This document shows positions 4,780-5,341 of a stretch of DNA of 5,341 bases, piece by piece. This DNA is from Bdellovibrio sp. Its GTDB lineage: Bacteria; Bdellovibrionota; Bdellovibrionia; Bdellovibrionales; Bdellovibrionaceae. The position numbers were made by a program, and so were the translations under genes. Within the stretch, counting starts at the first letter, position 1; each line of letters starts with the position of its first letter. The notes below the pieces were generated by a model. The model made no database searches, was not told where the DNA came from, and was given only the letters and a program-made list of their open reading frames with translations. The stretch lies in assembly GCA_017745015.1 (NCBI GenBank), contig JAGIAF010000228.1, forward strand, positions 1 to 5,341, written 5' to 3'.

Positions 4780-5341
4780 CTAGTACTCGTCGTCATCTGA
4801 CGCGCCGCCACCGTTGTCACCCATACCACGGACTTCTTCGATGAATGCATTTGTGTCTTCTTCAAACTCGTTCTCAGTTGCTGATTCGTCAATTTCAAGC
4901 TCTTGAATTGCAGCCAAGAAGTCTTTTTCTGTGCGCAAATCTCTACGAATCATTTCTAAGAATTTGTCTGGATAACGTGCAGTTAATTCCTCGATGTAAC
5001 GCTCAAGTTTGCCGTCTACAAGGATCTTCTTACGAACTTGGATCTTCTTCCAGAATAACAAATAGTGATAACGGCAGTACACGTCTACGGCTGCTACCTG
5101 ATCACAATCGCGAGCGCGGCAGTAGCGACGGCCTTCAGCATCCGTCAAAACGATCTCTTCATCGCCTTTGTCTTTTTCTTCCGGAGTCCATTCCTCAACA
5201 ACTTCGATTTCCTCTTCGGATTCTTCGACAGCTTTGAGTTCCTCTTCGTACTCGCCAATCTCATCGCCCATCATGTCATCATCGGCGATAAAATCATCAT
5301 ACATGTCAGATTCGTCTTTTTCCTTTTTAGCGCCTTTGCCC
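4780..5341 (-). CDS. uncharacterised acidic protein with C-x4-C-x9-C-x2-H cluster, 5' end beyond window
   Basis: The frame stays open from the stop at 4780 to the window edge. The first visible ATG is at 5304, but the 12 codons before it continue in the same charged style (GKGAKKEKDESD) and no ribosome binding site is at a usable distance, so the true start probably lies outside. Counted from the 5304 Met (174 residues), the first 50 residues are almost entirely Asp/Glu-rich. Then comes a compact motif, RRYCRARDCDQVAAVDVYCRYHY, with C62, C67, C77 and H80 spaced like a small zinc-binding knuckle. This is followed by a basic helical region (FWKKIQVRKKILVDGKLERYIEEL, 84-107), a conserved-looking RYPDKFLEMIRRDLRTEKDFLAAIQELEIDE (110-140), and a second acidic, Gly-containing tail ending in DDDEY. 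The mix suggests a cytoplasmic protein that binds nucleic acid or a protein partner, possibly a transcription-related factor; this is inference. I do not recognise the family. Confidence 0.8.
   Translation of the reverse strand, partial: GKGAKKEKDESDMYDDFIADDDMMGDEIGEYEEELKAVEESEEEIEVVEEWTPEEKDKGDEEIVLTDAEGRRYCRARDCDQVAAVDVYCRYHYLLFWKKIQVRKKILVDGKLERYIEELTARYPDKFLEMIRRDLRTEKDFLAAIQELEIDESATENEFEEDTNAFIEEVRGMGDNGGGASDDDEY

Overview
The window looks like an ordinary chromosomal stretch of a Bdellovibrio-like bacterium. That is an inference from overall protein style, mid-range base composition and the miaB/DUF151 pairing; no rRNA or other decisive marker is present. Four genes belong to recognisable families: a CPA2 cation/proton antiporter, a DUF151/BFN domain protein, MiaB and a secreted HNH-like nuclease. 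Three encode proteins I cannot name.

Left half (1-2741). Three genes read leftward on the minus strand. miaB (1317-2678) starts at a GTG and has a well-formed sigma-70 type promoter (TTGACA, 17 bp, TATAAC). Its stop codon overlaps the start of the DUF151 gene (760-1317) by one base (TAATG), so the two are almost certainly co-transcribed and translationally coupled. After 82 bp with no convincing terminator comes the N-terminal 225 codons of the antiporter (1-677), whose C-terminal part lies outside the window.

Middle (2735-3681). A plus-strand gene for a 205-residue protein with a very acidic tail (2764-3381) diverges from miaB. It is preceded by a possible 10-codon mini-ORF that overlaps its start by ATGA. 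It converges on a small minus-strand gene for an 85-residue exported protein (3424-3681), and a perfect hairpin terminator (3367-3390) between them can serve both strands.

Right half (3682-5341). The 358 bp between the small exported protein and the nuclease gene holds a striking 154-bp inverted-repeat element (3805-3958). It has roughly 35-base AT-rich arms around a GC-rich core that can fold into a three-way junction. Next to it is the terminator of the nuclease gene (3972-4004). The nuclease gene (4040-4516) encodes a signal peptide and a DH...N-LWPQ nuclease signature, with a hairpin just upstream of its ribosome binding site. Beyond another terminator (4721-4746) lies a gene for a highly acidic protein with a C-x4-C-x9-C-x2-H cluster (4780 to the window edge, 5' end probably outside).

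No defence system, phage module, CRISPR array or tRNA was seen. The best candidates for something undescribed are the structured repeat at 3805-3958, the crowded divergent start region at 2671-2767, and the two uncharacterised acidic proteins.
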